A stretch of 25,197 nt of DNA from UBA1081 sp045636025 (GCA_045636025.1 JAZTWP010000025.1:1-25197), one strand, 5' to 3'; shown: positions 1 to 7,748, counted from the first letter of the stretch. Translations and numbers: made by a program. Notes: generated by a model from the sequence alone, not told the origin.

Positions 1-142
1 AACAGTTACAGCAAAAGTTGAAAAGAACGGCAAAGCAAAGAAAGTTGTTGTTTTCACTTACAAGTCAAAGAAAAACGAGAAGCGTAAGATGGGCCACAGA
101 CAGCCCTACACAAAGGTTGAAATTTCAGCTATCAACGCTTAA
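1..142 (+). CDS. rplU: 50S ribosomal protein L21, 3' end only
   Basis: This is the last 46 codons of an open frame that enters from the left edge (frame starts at base 2, stop TAA at 140-142). The translated tail contains KMGHRQPYTKVEI, the basic C-terminal signature of bacterial L21, a protein of the large ribosomal subunit that binds 23S rRNA. It is followed after six bases by prp and then rpmA, the standard rplU-prp-rpmA order of Firmicutes, which supports the call. The start and promoter lie outside the window. Confidence 0.93.
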   Translation, partial: TVTAKVEKNGKAKKVVVFTYKSKKNEKRKMGHRQPYTKVEISAINA

Positions 143-148
143 TTTGGT

Positions 149-451
149 ATGATTAAAGCCAGATTTTTCAATCAGGGTGATTTGCTCACAGGCTTTGAGG
201 TTAAGGGTCACGGCGGTGGCGAAGCGGGCACAGACATTGTCTGCGCAGCAGTTTCTTCGGCAGTTTATATGGCGGCCAACACCGTAACCGAGATTTTATC
301 TCTTGACGTTGACATCGAAGTTGAAGACGGATATCTTTATTTTGAAGTTAAACCGTTGAGTGAAACCCAGGCGATTCTCAAAGGCTTACAGCTGCATTTG
401 ATAAGCCTGTCAAAGGATTATCCAAAAAACATTAAAGTTACAAACATCTAA
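149..451 (+). CDS. prp: Ribosomal-processing cysteine protease Prp
   Basis: A 100-residue protein of the Prp (YsxB) family. Prp cleaves the N-terminal extension from ribosomal protein L27 in Firmicutes and some relatives. The family's catalytic pair is visible: His21 in KGHGGGEAG and Cys32 in TDIVCAAVS. It lies between rplU and rpmA, its usual position. The next gene encodes an L27 with exactly the kind of N-terminal peptide Prp removes. It starts 6 bases after rplU with no clear Shine-Dalgarno sequence, so translation may be coupled. Length and motif agree with the family, so function is assigned with high confidence. Confidence 0.93.
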   Translation: MIKARFFNQGDLLTGFEVKGHGGGEAGTDIVCAAVSSAVYMAANTVTEILSLDVDIEVEDGYLYFEVKPLSETQAILKGLQLHLISLSKDYPKNIKVTNI

Positions 452-465
452 ACGGAGGTGCCATA

Positions 466-744
466 ATGCTTAAAATCAACATTCAGCTTTTTGCTCATAA
501 AAAAGGTATGGGTTCAACCCGTAACGGCCGTGATTCTGAATCAAAGAGACTCGGCGTAAAGCGTGCAGACGGCCAGGCTGTTAATGCAGGAACAATTCTT
601 GTTCGTCAGAGAGGCACAAAGATCCACCCCGGCAACAACGTTGGTAAGGGTTCTGACGATACACTTTTCGCTCTTGTTAACGGTACAGTTAAGTTCGAGA
701 GAATGGGCAAAGACCGCAAAAAGGTCAGCGTTTACGAAAACTAA
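466..744 (+). CDS. rpmA: 50S ribosomal protein L27 with cleavable N-terminal extension
   Basis: A 92-residue L27, located near the peptidyl transferase centre of the 50S subunit. It begins MLKINIQLF followed by AHKKGMGST. The first nine residues form the Prp-cleaved prepeptide, with cleavage expected between Phe9 and Ala10 by homology to the Staphylococcus aureus system. The rest has typical L27 motifs (GSTRNGRDSESKRLGVK and RQRGTKIHPG). A strong ribosome binding site (GGAGGTG) lies 6 bases upstream of the ATG. The gene is followed by a rho-independent terminator, so the obg gene often found next in this operon is not co-transcribed here. Confidence 0.96.
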   Translation: MLKINIQLFAHKKGMGSTRNGRDSESKRLGVKRADGQAVNAGTILVRQRGTKIHPGNNVGKGSDDTLFALVNGTVKFERMGKDRKKVSVYEN

Positions 745-758
745 GATTTTATTCCATA

Positions 759-793
759 AAGCCTGTGCTTCGGCATAGGCTTTTTTCTTTTTC
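759..793 (+). terminator. Rho-independent terminator of rplU-prp-rpmA
   Basis: A 10-bp stem, AAGCCTGTGC (759-768) with GCATAGGCTT (773-782) and one G-U pair, is capped by a TTCG tetraloop and followed by a T-rich tract. It lies 14 bases after the rpmA stop. Confidence 0.88.
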
Positions 794-911
794 AATTCAC
801 AATGCAAAAATGCATAATGCACAATCAAGCAGATGTTGCCACCAAGGCAGATTCTGCGTTATAAATGGGTAAGGGCAAAGCCCTTCCGATTGTAATTGTG
901 CATTGTGAATT
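794..911. repeat. AATTCACAATGCA-ended palindromic element, copy 1
   Basis: A 118-bp element with perfect 13-bp terminal inverted repeats: AATTCACAATGCA at 794-806 and its reverse complement at 899-911. An internal hairpin AAGGGC-aaa-GCCCTT lies at about 871-885. A second copy lies in the opposite orientation at 19417-19526. It has no coding capacity. It lies between the rpmA terminator and the ppa promoter. It resembles a MITE or similar non-autonomous palindromic repeat; no partner transposase is present in the window. Confidence 0.8.
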
Positions 912-946
912 CTTAATTATGCATTAAATTATTGTTTTCCATTCTA

Positions 947-975
947 TTGATTTTTTTAATCGCAGGGTGTAAAAT
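947..975 (+). promoter_or_regulatory. Probable sigma-A promoter of ppa
   Basis: TTGATT (947-952), a 17-base spacer and TAAAAT (970-975). An overlapping TATAAT at 975-980 is a better -10 hexamer but lies 22 bases from this -35. It is placed just after repeat copy 1 and about 30 bases before the ppa start codon. Confidence 0.5.
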
Positions 976-1005
976 ATAATGTAATATTTTTTGGAGGTAT
1001 AAGTT

Positions 1006-1548
1006 ATGAACAACATTTGGCACTCAATAAACCCCGAAAGAATCAAGCCTCACGATTTTATGGCAGTTATCGAAATTCCCAAGGGCAGCAAAAAGAAGTA
1101 TGAGCTTGATAAAGAAACAGGTCTTATCATGCTTGACAGAATTCTTCACACCTCCACACACTACCCCGCAAACTACGGTTTTATCCCCCGTACATACGGT
1201 GATGACCTTGACCCTCTTGATGTTCTCGTGCTTTGCTCAGAGCCTCTTGACCCTCTCACTCTTGTAAGATGCTACCCCATCGGTGTTATCAAGATGAAGG
1301 ATAACGGCAGAGGCGACGAAAAAATCATCGCTGTGCCTTTCGGTGACCCCACATACAATGTTTACAGAAGCATTTTTGCACTTCCCAAGCATATGTATGA
1401 TGAAATGTCACACTTCTTTGAAATCTACAAGGCTCTTGAAAACAAGGAAACAGTTGTTGACGAAGTAAAAGATTCAAACGAAGCTGTTGAAATCATCACT
1501 CATTGTATCGAAAATTACATAAACACTTTCGGTGAAGGCGAAAAATAA
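1006..1548 (+). CDS. ppa: Inorganic pyrophosphatase, soluble family I
   Basis: A 180-residue cytoplasmic enzyme hydrolysing pyrophosphate to two phosphates, which pulls biosynthetic reactions forward. Family I signatures are visible: IEIPKGSKKKYE near residues 22-33, YPANYGFIP at 53-61, and the metal-binding D-x-D-P-x-D motif (Asp67, Asp69, Asp72). Length matches the bacterial family. The start is supported by TTGGAGGT seven to eight bases upstream. It has its own promoter. The downstream radical SAM gene follows after 33 bases and may be read through. Confidence 0.96.
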   Translation: MNNIWHSINPERIKPHDFMAVIEIPKGSKKKYELDKETGLIMLDRILHTSTHYPANYGFIPRTYGDDLDPLDVLVLCSEPLDPLTLVRCYPIGVIKMKDNGRGDEKIIAVPFGDPTYNVYRSIFALPKHMYDEMSHFFEIYKALENKETVVDEVKDSNEAVEIITHCIENYINTFGEGEK

Positions 1549-1581
1549 AATTTTCAAGTAAAATATATTAAGGATTTTTTT

Positions 1582-2187
1582 ATGAACAATATCGTTTATA
1601 CTTACGGCAATGAAATATATCTCAACATAACAAATGCATGCCCCTGCAACTGCGAATTCTGTGTGCGTAACAACGCAGACGGTCTCGGTGATATGGGCAG
1701 TCTCTGGCTCGATCACGAACCGTCTTTTGAAGAGATAAAAAATGCTGTTGATGCATTTGATTTTACAGGTTTTACAGACGTTGTCTTCTGCGGTTACGGT
1801 GAACCCACCTGCGCACTTGAAAAACTGTTGAAAACTGCTGAATATATCAAAAACACAAAGAATGTCAGAATCAGACTCAACACAAACGGACTTTGTGACC
1901 TCATCAACAAAACAGAAAATTCTGCCGCAAGAATGAACGGTCTTATTGATTCAGTATCAATCAGCCTCAACGCTTCCGATGCTGAGAAATATGAAAAAAT
2001 CGTTCATCCGTCATTCGGAATAAAATCTTTTGATGCAATGTTCAGATTCACAAAAGATGCACAAAAATATATCCCCTCTGTCAGAATGAGTGTCGTTGAC
2101 ACCATCGGTGAAGAGGAGATAGAAAAATGCAGAAAACTCTGCGCAGATAACAATATCGAGCTTCGTGTAAGAAAATATATCAAATAA
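1582..2187 (+). CDS. Radical SAM protein, TatD-associated type
   Basis: A 201-residue short radical SAM protein. The iron-sulfur cluster motif CX3CX2C is Cys20, Cys24 and Cys27 within NACPCNCEFCVR, with an extra Cys22. The glycine-rich SAM-binding motif appears as GYGEPT near residue 73. Size and sequence style match the small radical SAM family annotated as TatD-associated, whose substrate is unknown. No TatD-like nuclease gene lies next to it here, so the label rests on sequence resemblance alone. The C-terminus ends early relative to full radical SAM barrels, as usual for this family. It is followed 20 bases later by a small four-cysteine protein. Confidence 0.8.
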   Translation: MNNIVYTYGNEIYLNITNACPCNCEFCVRNNADGLGDMGSLWLDHEPSFEEIKNAVDAFDFTGFTDVVFCGYGEPTCALEKLLKTAEYIKNTKNVRIRLNTNGLCDLINKTENSAARMNGLIDSVSISLNASDAEKYEKIVHPSFGIKSFDAMFRFTKDAQKYIPSVRMSVVDTIGEEEIEKCRKLCADNNIELRVRKYIK

Positions 2188-2207
2188 ATTTACGGGAGGC
2201 AATCCGA

Positions 2208-2384
2208 TTGAACGAACAATCAACAAACAATGCTCAGCTTTTTTGCAGATACTGCAACAGAGCACTTGAGGAATATTCTCCCTATGCAAAAGAAAAGGGC
2301 ATTCCGATGTGCAATTTCTGCGAAGTGAAACACAAAGAATTTGAAGCAATAATGGAAATAAGAAGAAAACGTGCGGCAGAATAA
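2208..2384 (+). CDS. Small four-cysteine (zinc-ribbon-like) protein, TTG start
   Basis: A 58-residue frame beginning at a TTG codon, seven bases after a strong GGGAGG ribosome binding site at 2194-2199. The protein has two CxxC knuckles, Cys13/Cys16 in FCRYC and Cys35/Cys38 in CNFCE, separated by 18 residues. This spacing fits a small treble-clef or zinc-ribbon fold. It ends in a basic helix (IRRKRAAE). It follows the radical SAM gene by 20 bases and is probably co-transcribed with it. Its stop directly abuts the convergent spoIID stop at 2385. The function is not recognised. The strong Shine-Dalgarno, the coding periodicity and the lack of any competing gene make it credible. Confidence 0.72.
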   Translation: MNEQSTNNAQLFCRYCNRALEEYSPYAKEKGIPMCNFCEVKHKEFEAIMEIRRKRAAE

Positions 2385-3365
2385 TCAGCGTTTCTCAATT
2401 TCAACACCGCTGTAATAGTGTCTGATTATTTCGTCATAGGTGCTGCCGTTCTGTGCCATACAATTGGCTCCGTTCTGACTCATTCCCACACCGTGACCGT
2501 ACCCCATAACGGTAAAAATATATTCACCGTCTTCTTTTTCAACGGTAAATGCAGGGCTTCTGAGTCCGAGCAGTTCTCTTGCCTGCATTCCGGTCATAAC
2601 AACTGAACATATATCTGTTTCGAGCACCGTTCCTGCAGGAGAGGTGCTTTTTGTTTTTATATAAACATCTGAAACGTCGCAATCAATAATATGTGCAAGT
2701 TCTTCGGGTGTGATAATGACAGTTGATTCATACCTCGTTGAATCAGTATCCCAACTGCTGTCTGCACTCTGAAGATAGGGCACATCTTCGCCCCATATCA
2801 CTTTTGCAGATTCGGTCTGACCGCTGCTTATTGCGTGGTATGCAGCCATAATCGGCACTCCTTCGTATGTTATGACCTTGTCAATAACATCGTCAACCGC
2901 ATCACAGATTTTGCCGTAATAAGAATCAAAAGCATCACCCCAACGGCTTTTCATTTCAGCAACGGTAATATATCCCTGATGCATACTGCTGTCATCAGAC
3001 ACAATTGCCCCGCCGATTGAATCATCACCGCCGAGATTCTTTCTGTATTCCGCAAAAGTCACAGCCGCAAGAGCCTGAGCTTTGATTGCCTCTTCTTCAT
3101 AAGAAGCCGGCACCTCTGCTGCAACTGCACCGATTATATAATCACGCATACTGAGAATTTCAACATTGCTCTGAGCCGACATAAAAACACTTATAGAATC
3201 TTCATTTTCAGGAGTTGCAACCACCTCTGATATTACACCTTCAGCGGTTGAAACTTCAGCTGTGTCATCAGGTTTGCTATCGGAATTTCCAATCAAAACA
3301 GCCGTAAGCGGAGCCAACAACATAACAACCGCCACAGCAACGCATAATGCACCGTACAATTTCAT
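2385..3365 (-). CDS. spoIID: Stage II sporulation protein D (SpoIID), lytic transglycosylase
   Basis: A 326-residue protein with an N-terminal membrane anchor (about residues 4-26) and an extracytoplasmic SpoIID/LytB domain. In Bacillus and Clostridia SpoIID cleaves septal peptidoglycan glycan strands during engulfment, together with SpoIIM and SpoIIP. Family motifs are AAEVPASYEEEAIKAQA (residues 82-98, with Glu84 matching the catalytic glutamate), YHAISSGQTES (176-186) and the C-terminal GYGHGVGMSQNGA. It is tail-to-tail with the 58-residue gene with no spacer and no terminator between them. A sigma-E-like promoter lies upstream. SpoIIM and SpoIIP are not in the window. Confidence 0.93.
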   Translation of the reverse strand: MKLYGALCVAVAVVMLLAPLTAVLIGNSDSKPDDTAEVSTAEGVISEVVATPENEDSISVFMSAQSNVEILSMRDYIIGAVAAEVPASYEEEAIKAQALAAVTFAEYRKNLGGDDSIGGAIVSDDSSMHQGYITVAEMKSRWGDAFDSYYGKICDAVDDVIDKVITYEGVPIMAAYHAISSGQTESAKVIWGEDVPYLQSADSSWDTDSTRYESTVIITPEELAHIIDCDVSDVYIKTKSTSPAGTVLETDICSVVMTGMQARELLGLRSPAFTVEKEDGEYIFTVMGYGHGVGMSQNGANCMAQNGSTYDEIIRHYYSGVEIEKR

Positions 3366-3415
3366 AATTTTTCTCTACCTGCCTTTATTTTTTAGGTTTT
3401 ATCCCCTTATTTTTC

Positions 3416-3444
3416 TTGACTCCAAAGCGAAAACATTATATAAT
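3416..3444 (+). promoter_or_regulatory. Sigma-A promoter of citrate synthase operon
   Basis: TTGACT (3416-3421), a 17-base spacer, then TATAAT (3439-3444). The expected start point is near 3451, about 50 bases before the gene's ATG. This is a near-consensus vegetative promoter. Confidence 0.82.
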
Positions 3445-3446
3445 AA

Positions 3447-3476
3447 AGTGTATTGCTATAATAAGATAAAATATTT
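3447..3476 (-). promoter_or_regulatory. Candidate sigma-E promoter of spoIID
   Basis: On the minus strand, AAATATT (3470-3476) is followed by 15 bases and AATACACT (3447-3454). The known sigma-E consensus is KMATATT, 14-15 bases, CATACANT; each half here has one mismatch. In Bacillus spoIID is transcribed by sigma-E, which supports the reading. The -10 region lies over the predicted start point of the opposing citrate synthase promoter. Confidence 0.5.
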
Positions 3477-3502
3477 ATATAATATATAGAGGAGATGATA
3501 GA

Positions 3503-4870
3503 ATGAGTAAAACAATCATCAAAGATGAAGCTATTTCATTATTATGCAACGGACTCGCAGATAATAACTACATAAATATAGACGACTATGCAAAATACGG
3601 TGTAAAAAGAGGTCTTCGTAACGCCGACGGTACAGGTGTTATGGCAGGTCTTACAAAAATATGCAGCGTTGAAGGTTACTATATGAATGACGGCGAAAAG
3701 GTCCCCAAGGAAGGTCACCTTTTCTATCGCGGAATTGATATAAACGACATCGTAAATGCATGTAGCAACGAAAACCGTTTCGGTTTTGAAGAAGTAATCT
3801 GGCTTCTTCTTTTCGGTCAGCTTCCCACACAGAATCAGCTTGACCGTTTCAACGAAGCTCTTGCTGAAATGCGTGAACTCCCCGACAACTTCACAGAAGA
3901 TATGATTATGAAGGCTCCGTCACCCAACATTATGAACAAACTTGCACGTGGCGTTATGGCTCTCTATTCATATGACGATAATCCCGATGACATTTCAATT
4001 GAGAATGTACTCAATCAGTCACTTCACCTGATTGCACAGCTTCCCTCAATTATGTCATATGCATATCAGGTAAAGAGAAGACATTATTACCACAAGAGTA
4101 TGTATATTCATCCGCCCAAGCCTCATCACCACACAGCGGAAGTTATACTCAACTCACTGCGTTCAGATAAAATATTCACAGATGCAGAAGCAAAACTTCT
4201 TGACATCTGCCTTATCCTTCATGCCGAACACGGCGGCGGTAACAACTCAACATTCGCAACAAGAGTTCTTTCATCATCAGGTACAGATACATATTCAGCA
4301 ATCGCTGCAGGTATCGGTTCACTCAAAGGACCCAAGCACGGTGGTGCAAACCATAAAGTTTCCTGCATGATAGACAGCTTCAAAGAAAATTGTTCCGACA
4401 TTGCTGATGCCGGTCAGGTTGCAGATTACCTTACAAAAATTATGAAGAAAGAAGGCGGCGACGGCACAGGTCTTGTTTACGGTATGGGCCACGCTGTTTA
4501 CACTCTTTCAGACCCCAGAGCAGTACTTCTCCGTGCAAAAGCAGAAGAATTTGCAATGGGCACAGAGTTTGAATCAGAATACAAACTTCTCAACAACATT
4601 GAAAAGCTCACTCCCGAACTTTTTGCAAAGGTAACAGGTAAAACAAAAACTGTCTGTGCAAACGTTGACCTTTATTCAGGTCTTATTTACAAGATGCTCC
4701 GCATCCCCGAAGACCTTTACACTCCCCTCTTTGCAACTGCACGTATGGCAGGCTGGTGTGCCCACAGAATTGAAGAGCTTTACACAGGCAGCAGAATTAT
4801 CCGTCCTGCATACAAGAGCCTTTCTTCACACATCGAATACACACCCATTGAAAAAAGAACAGAGAAATAA
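3503..4870 (+). CDS. gltA: Citrate synthase
   Basis: A 455-residue citrate synthase condensing oxaloacetate and acetyl-CoA to citrate and CoA. The catalytic triad can be placed by family comparison: His279 in GPKHGGANH, His330 in GMGHAVY and Asp389 in NVDLYSG. The HAEHGGG segment near 240-246 is the upstream conserved loop. It is somewhat longer than many bacterial homologues, with an extra N-terminal segment. In an anaerobe it most likely feeds glutamate synthesis through a partial TCA cycle, an inference consistent with glutamine synthetase elsewhere in the window. It has a GAGGAG ribosome binding site and heads a five-gene co-directional run to ricT. Whether the family is Si- or Re-type is not in doubt, because Re-citrate synthases are unrelated. 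Confidence 0.95.
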   Translation: MSKTIIKDEAISLLCNGLADNNYINIDDYAKYGVKRGLRNADGTGVMAGLTKICSVEGYYMNDGEKVPKEGHLFYRGIDINDIVNACSNENRFGFEEVIWLLLFGQLPTQNQLDRFNEALAEMRELPDNFTEDMIMKAPSPNIMNKLARGVMALYSYDDNPDDISIENVLNQSLHLIAQLPSIMSYAYQVKRRHYYHKSMYIHPPKPHHHTAEVILNSLRSDKIFTDAEAKLLDICLILHAEHGGGNNSTFATRVLSSSGTDTYSAIAAGIGSLKGPKHGGANHKVSCMIDSFKENCSDIADAGQVADYLTKIMKKEGGDGTGLVYGMGHAVYTLSDPRAVLLRAKAEEFAMGTEFESEYKLLNNIEKLTPELFAKVTGKTKTVCANVDLYSGLIYKMLRIPEDLYTPLFATARMAGWCAHRIEELYTGSRIIRPAYKSLSSHIEYTPIEKRTEK

Positions 4871-4885
4871 CAGGAGGCAGTCAAA

Positions 4886-5875
4886 TTGAAAATCAAAAAC
4901 AGTGTTCAGGCAATTTCACCTGATATTTCAATAATTCTTATGTGCGCAGGTATTCTTGTTGCCTGCCCCTTAAGAATCTTCCAGATGCTTAAAAACATCG
5001 ACCCCACAACAGGATTTTTCAAAGAGTCATCAATTTCTGTAATGATTTTTTACGGTGTGCTTGCTCTTGTTTCATTACTTATACTTGTGCTCACATTCCT
5101 CAGCGGAAGAATTCCTGCTGCTATCGCCCCTAAAGGCAGAAGAATTTTCCTCGGAACATCTTCAATAGTCTTTGCGGCAACTCTTTTCTATGATGCAATC
5201 AGCAATTATCTTCCTCAGAAAAACACAACAGCAACTATAGTGCAGAATATTCAGTCACTTACAAAGCTTCATCACGCACACGCTGCTTTTGCATTCCTTG
5301 CAAGTTGCTATTTTGTTGTTTTTGCAATTTCTTATTTTGTCGGCAAAAATTTTCACAACAAACTCAAAATCCTTTCCCTTGCACCTCTCGCATGGTGTTT
5401 AATCAAAGTTCTTGAAAAGATTTCAGTAATCATAAGCATTGTAAGAGTTTCAGAACTTCTTCTTGAACTTATTACTTGTGTATTCCTTATGCTTTTCTTT
5501 ATGACTTTTGCAAGAGTTATTTCAGACATCAACAGCAAAGGTTCAATGTGGAGTGTAATTGCCTGCGGTGCAGTTTCATCACTCTTCATTCTGACATACT
5601 CAATCCCCAGATTTATGCTTGATATAACAGGCAATGACGCTTCTCTCGTCAGCGGTTATCCCGTAACATATGCAGAAATCGCCTGTGCAGCATTTATAAT
5701 TGTATTCATCATCACAACTCTCCGTTCAGGATATAATATGGAAGACGTTGAAAGAATGAATCAGGATCTTCAGACTGAAGCAGAATATGCAGCAGAAACT
5801 GAAGATGAAATCTTCGAAGAATCAGACGTTGTTGAAGACGCAACTATCGTCACTGAAACAGAAGAAAACGAATAA
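4886..5875 (+). CDS. Multi-pass membrane protein of unknown function, acidic tail
   Basis: A 329-residue protein starting at TTG, with AGGAGG ten bases upstream and the gltA stop 15 bases before it. Hydrophobic segments are visible near residues 13-32, 50-72, 88-106, 130-152, 160-180, 190-210, 216-236 and 252-274, suggesting about eight helices. The last 50 residues are strongly acidic (many Glu and Asp) and presumably cytoplasmic. I do not recognise a family or any catalytic motif. The tight spacing to citrate synthase upstream and an AEC transporter 16 bases downstream indicates co-transcription. It could be a transport or envelope protein, but the sequence does not settle this. Confidence 0.75.
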   Translation: MKIKNSVQAISPDISIILMCAGILVACPLRIFQMLKNIDPTTGFFKESSISVMIFYGVLALVSLLILVLTFLSGRIPAAIAPKGRRIFLGTSSIVFAATLFYDAISNYLPQKNTTATIVQNIQSLTKLHHAHAAFAFLASCYFVVFAISYFVGKNFHNKLKILSLAPLAWCLIKVLEKISVIISIVRVSELLLELITCVFLMLFFMTFARVISDINSKGSMWSVIACGAVSSLFILTYSIPRFMLDITGNDASLVSGYPVTYAEIACAAFIIVFIITTLRSGYNMEDVERMNQDLQTEAEYAAETEDEIFEESDVVEDATIVTETEENE

Positions 5876-5891
5876 AACGGAGGTGTAAAAC

Positions 5892-6833
5892 ATGGAGTTA
5901 TTTCTGCAGAATATGGGAACTGCCGCAAGTCAGGTATTTATACTCTATGTGATGGTTGCTATAGGTTTTATATCAGACAAACTTCATGTATTTACAGAAA
6001 AAACAGCAAGAGCATCAAATGACCTGTTATTTTATGTTATCACCCCCTGCGTAGTTGTAAATTCATTCCTGAGCACATCTTTTTCAAAGGATTCTGCAAG
6101 CAGTTTTGCAATTTCGGTTGCAATTTCTCTTCTTGCACACGGAATAGGCATTCTGTTTTCTGCCCCCCTTTTCAATAAAAACAAAGAGGACAGAAACAGA
6201 ACAATTTACAAATATGCCTGTATATACGGCAACCTCGGTTATATGGCTCTGCCTCTTGCAAAAGCAGTACTCGGCGAAGCAGGTGTATTCTTCTGCTCAG
6301 GCGGACTTGTAGTGTTCAACACCCTTTGTTTCACACACGGCATCCGTCTTATAAACAAAGGCAACAAGAACATTAAGTTCAGCATAAAATCACTTATCCT
6401 CAATCCCGGTGTAATTTCAGTTCTTATCGGTCTGCCGCTGTTTATATTCTCGGTAAAATTACCGCCCATACTCAGTCAGCCCATAAGCTTTATTTCAAAT
6501 ATGAATACACCTTTTGCAATGATAATCTTCGGTACTTATCTTGCAAACACAGACCTGAAAACCATGTTCAGAGTCAAAGAACAGTACTTTATAATGGCTG
6601 TAAGACTCATTGCCGTACCTCTCGTTATCATCCTTGCTGCAAAACTTCTGAATCTCAATGCGGCACTTGCAACAGCTTGTATGATTTCCGCATCAGCGCC
6701 AAGCGCCAACAACACTGTTATGTTTGCAGCAAAATACGATAAAGATACAGCAGTAGCATCAAAAATTGTGGCACTCAACAGCTTTGTTTCAATTCTGACA
6801 ATGCCTGTAATGATTGCTCTCGCACAGATGTAA
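5892..6833 (+). CDS. AEC family transporter (auxin efflux carrier/malate permease type)
   Basis: A 313-residue integral membrane protein of the AEC family, whose bacterial members export or import organic anions such as malate. The two five-helix halves typical of the family are visible. The first contains DLLFYVITPCVVVNSF (about 44-59) with a proline-broken helix. The second contains the conserved AALATACMISASAPSANNTVMFA (about 256-278). It has a GGAGGTG ribosome binding site. Its place in the citrate synthase run suggests an organic acid substrate, but this is inference from context. The following gene, holB, begins 25 bases after its stop. Confidence 0.88.
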   Translation: MELFLQNMGTAASQVFILYVMVAIGFISDKLHVFTEKTARASNDLLFYVITPCVVVNSFLSTSFSKDSASSFAISVAISLLAHGIGILFSAPLFNKNKEDRNRTIYKYACIYGNLGYMALPLAKAVLGEAGVFFCSGGLVVFNTLCFTHGIRLINKGNKNIKFSIKSLILNPGVISVLIGLPLFIFSVKLPPILSQPISFISNMNTPFAMIIFGTYLANTDLKTMFRVKEQYFIMAVRLIAVPLVIILAAKLLNLNAALATACMISASAPSANNTVMFAAKYDKDTAVASKIVALNSFVSILTMPVMIALAQM

Positions 6834-6858
6834 CTGTCTTCAGAAACGGGTTTTAACT

Positions 6859-7746
6859 ATGAATTTCGGAAAATTACAACTTAACGAAGAAGTTATGAAA
6901 CGTCTTTCTTCTGCTGTGGATTCAGGTACACTTTCTCACGCAATTCTCCTGACCGGCGGCACAGAAAAAGAGAGAAAAGAACTTGCATTTCTTATTTCTC
7001 AGGCACTTCTTTGCGATTCTGCAAACAAGCCTTGTCTCAAATGTGAATCCTGCAAAAAAATCAAATCGGGAAACCATCCGGATATCATCGTTACTGAAGG
7101 CGAAGCAGGAAAACAGAAAAGCATCAAGATTGACACAATCCGTTCAATCAGGTCAAGAGCTTATATTGTGCCGAATGAAGCACCGTTTCAGATTTTTCTT
7201 ATTCTTGAAGCATCAGGAATGGGTGAAGAGGCACAGAATGCACTTCTTAAAATTCTTGAAGAGCCTCCCGCAACAGCAAGATTCATTCTTGCTTCAAGAT
7301 CGCGTGATGATTTCAGACAGACTATCCTCTCCCGTGTAACGCCCTTTGCAATCAGCGAAGACAGCGGACAGGCGGCAGGCGAAAAAGAGAATACAAAGGC
7401 TTCAAAGGCCGCTGAAGACATTTTTGTTGCAATGCTGTCTAAGAATGAGGCTAAAATAATGCTCAGCACAGCACCCCTTGAAAAGGACAAGAAAACATTC
7501 AAAGCATGTGCAGAAAAAATGATTCTTATGCTCAGAAACAGCATTATAGCCAGATTCAGAGACGATACTGATATTACAATAACAGAAAAAAAATTCTCCG
7601 TTAAATTCTCGGAGAAAGAAATTATAGATATGATGGGTGTCCTCAAAAATCTTCTGGAAGATGCCGATAAAAATGCAAACGACAACCTCCTTGTGACAAG
7701 ACTCACAACAGAGCTTGTTGAATGCTTTGAAAAAGATAGGAGTTAA
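6859..7746 (+). CDS. holB: DNA polymerase III subunit delta'
   Basis: A 295-residue clamp-loader subunit. The start at 6859 (MNFGKLQL) is chosen over the upstream in-frame ATG at 6814, because that one overlaps the AEC gene and adds a non-conserved leader; no strong ribosome binding site supports either. Four cysteines (52, 59, 62, 65) in CDSANKPCLKCESC form the family zinc module. NALLKILEEPP is the conserved delta' box, and the SRV of the arginine-finger region follows. The P-loop position reads TGGTEKERK, degenerate as in non-ATP-binding delta' subunits. The order holB-ricT is conserved in Firmicutes; yabA, the usual third member, is absent here. Confidence 0.92.
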   Translation: MNFGKLQLNEEVMKRLSSAVDSGTLSHAILLTGGTEKERKELAFLISQALLCDSANKPCLKCESCKKIKSGNHPDIIVTEGEAGKQKSIKIDTIRSIRSRAYIVPNEAPFQIFLILEASGMGEEAQNALLKILEEPPATARFILASRSRDDFRQTILSRVTPFAISEDSGQAAGEKENTKASKAAEDIFVAMLSKNEAKIMLSTAPLEKDKKTFKACAEKMILMLRNSIIARFRDDTDITITEKKFSVKFSEKEIIDMMGVLKNLLEDADKNANDNLLVTRLTTELVECFEKDRS

Positions 7747-7748
7747 CT

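Noticed and set aside
6814..6858. Upstream start for holB giving 15 extra residues
   Set aside because: It overlaps the AEC gene, lacks a ribosome binding site, and the added residues do not resemble delta' N-termini; the ATG at 6859 fits the family.
7188..7706. 172-codon minus-strand frame within holB
   Set aside because: It lies wholly inside a well-supported gene and its composition is that of a complementary-strand shadow.
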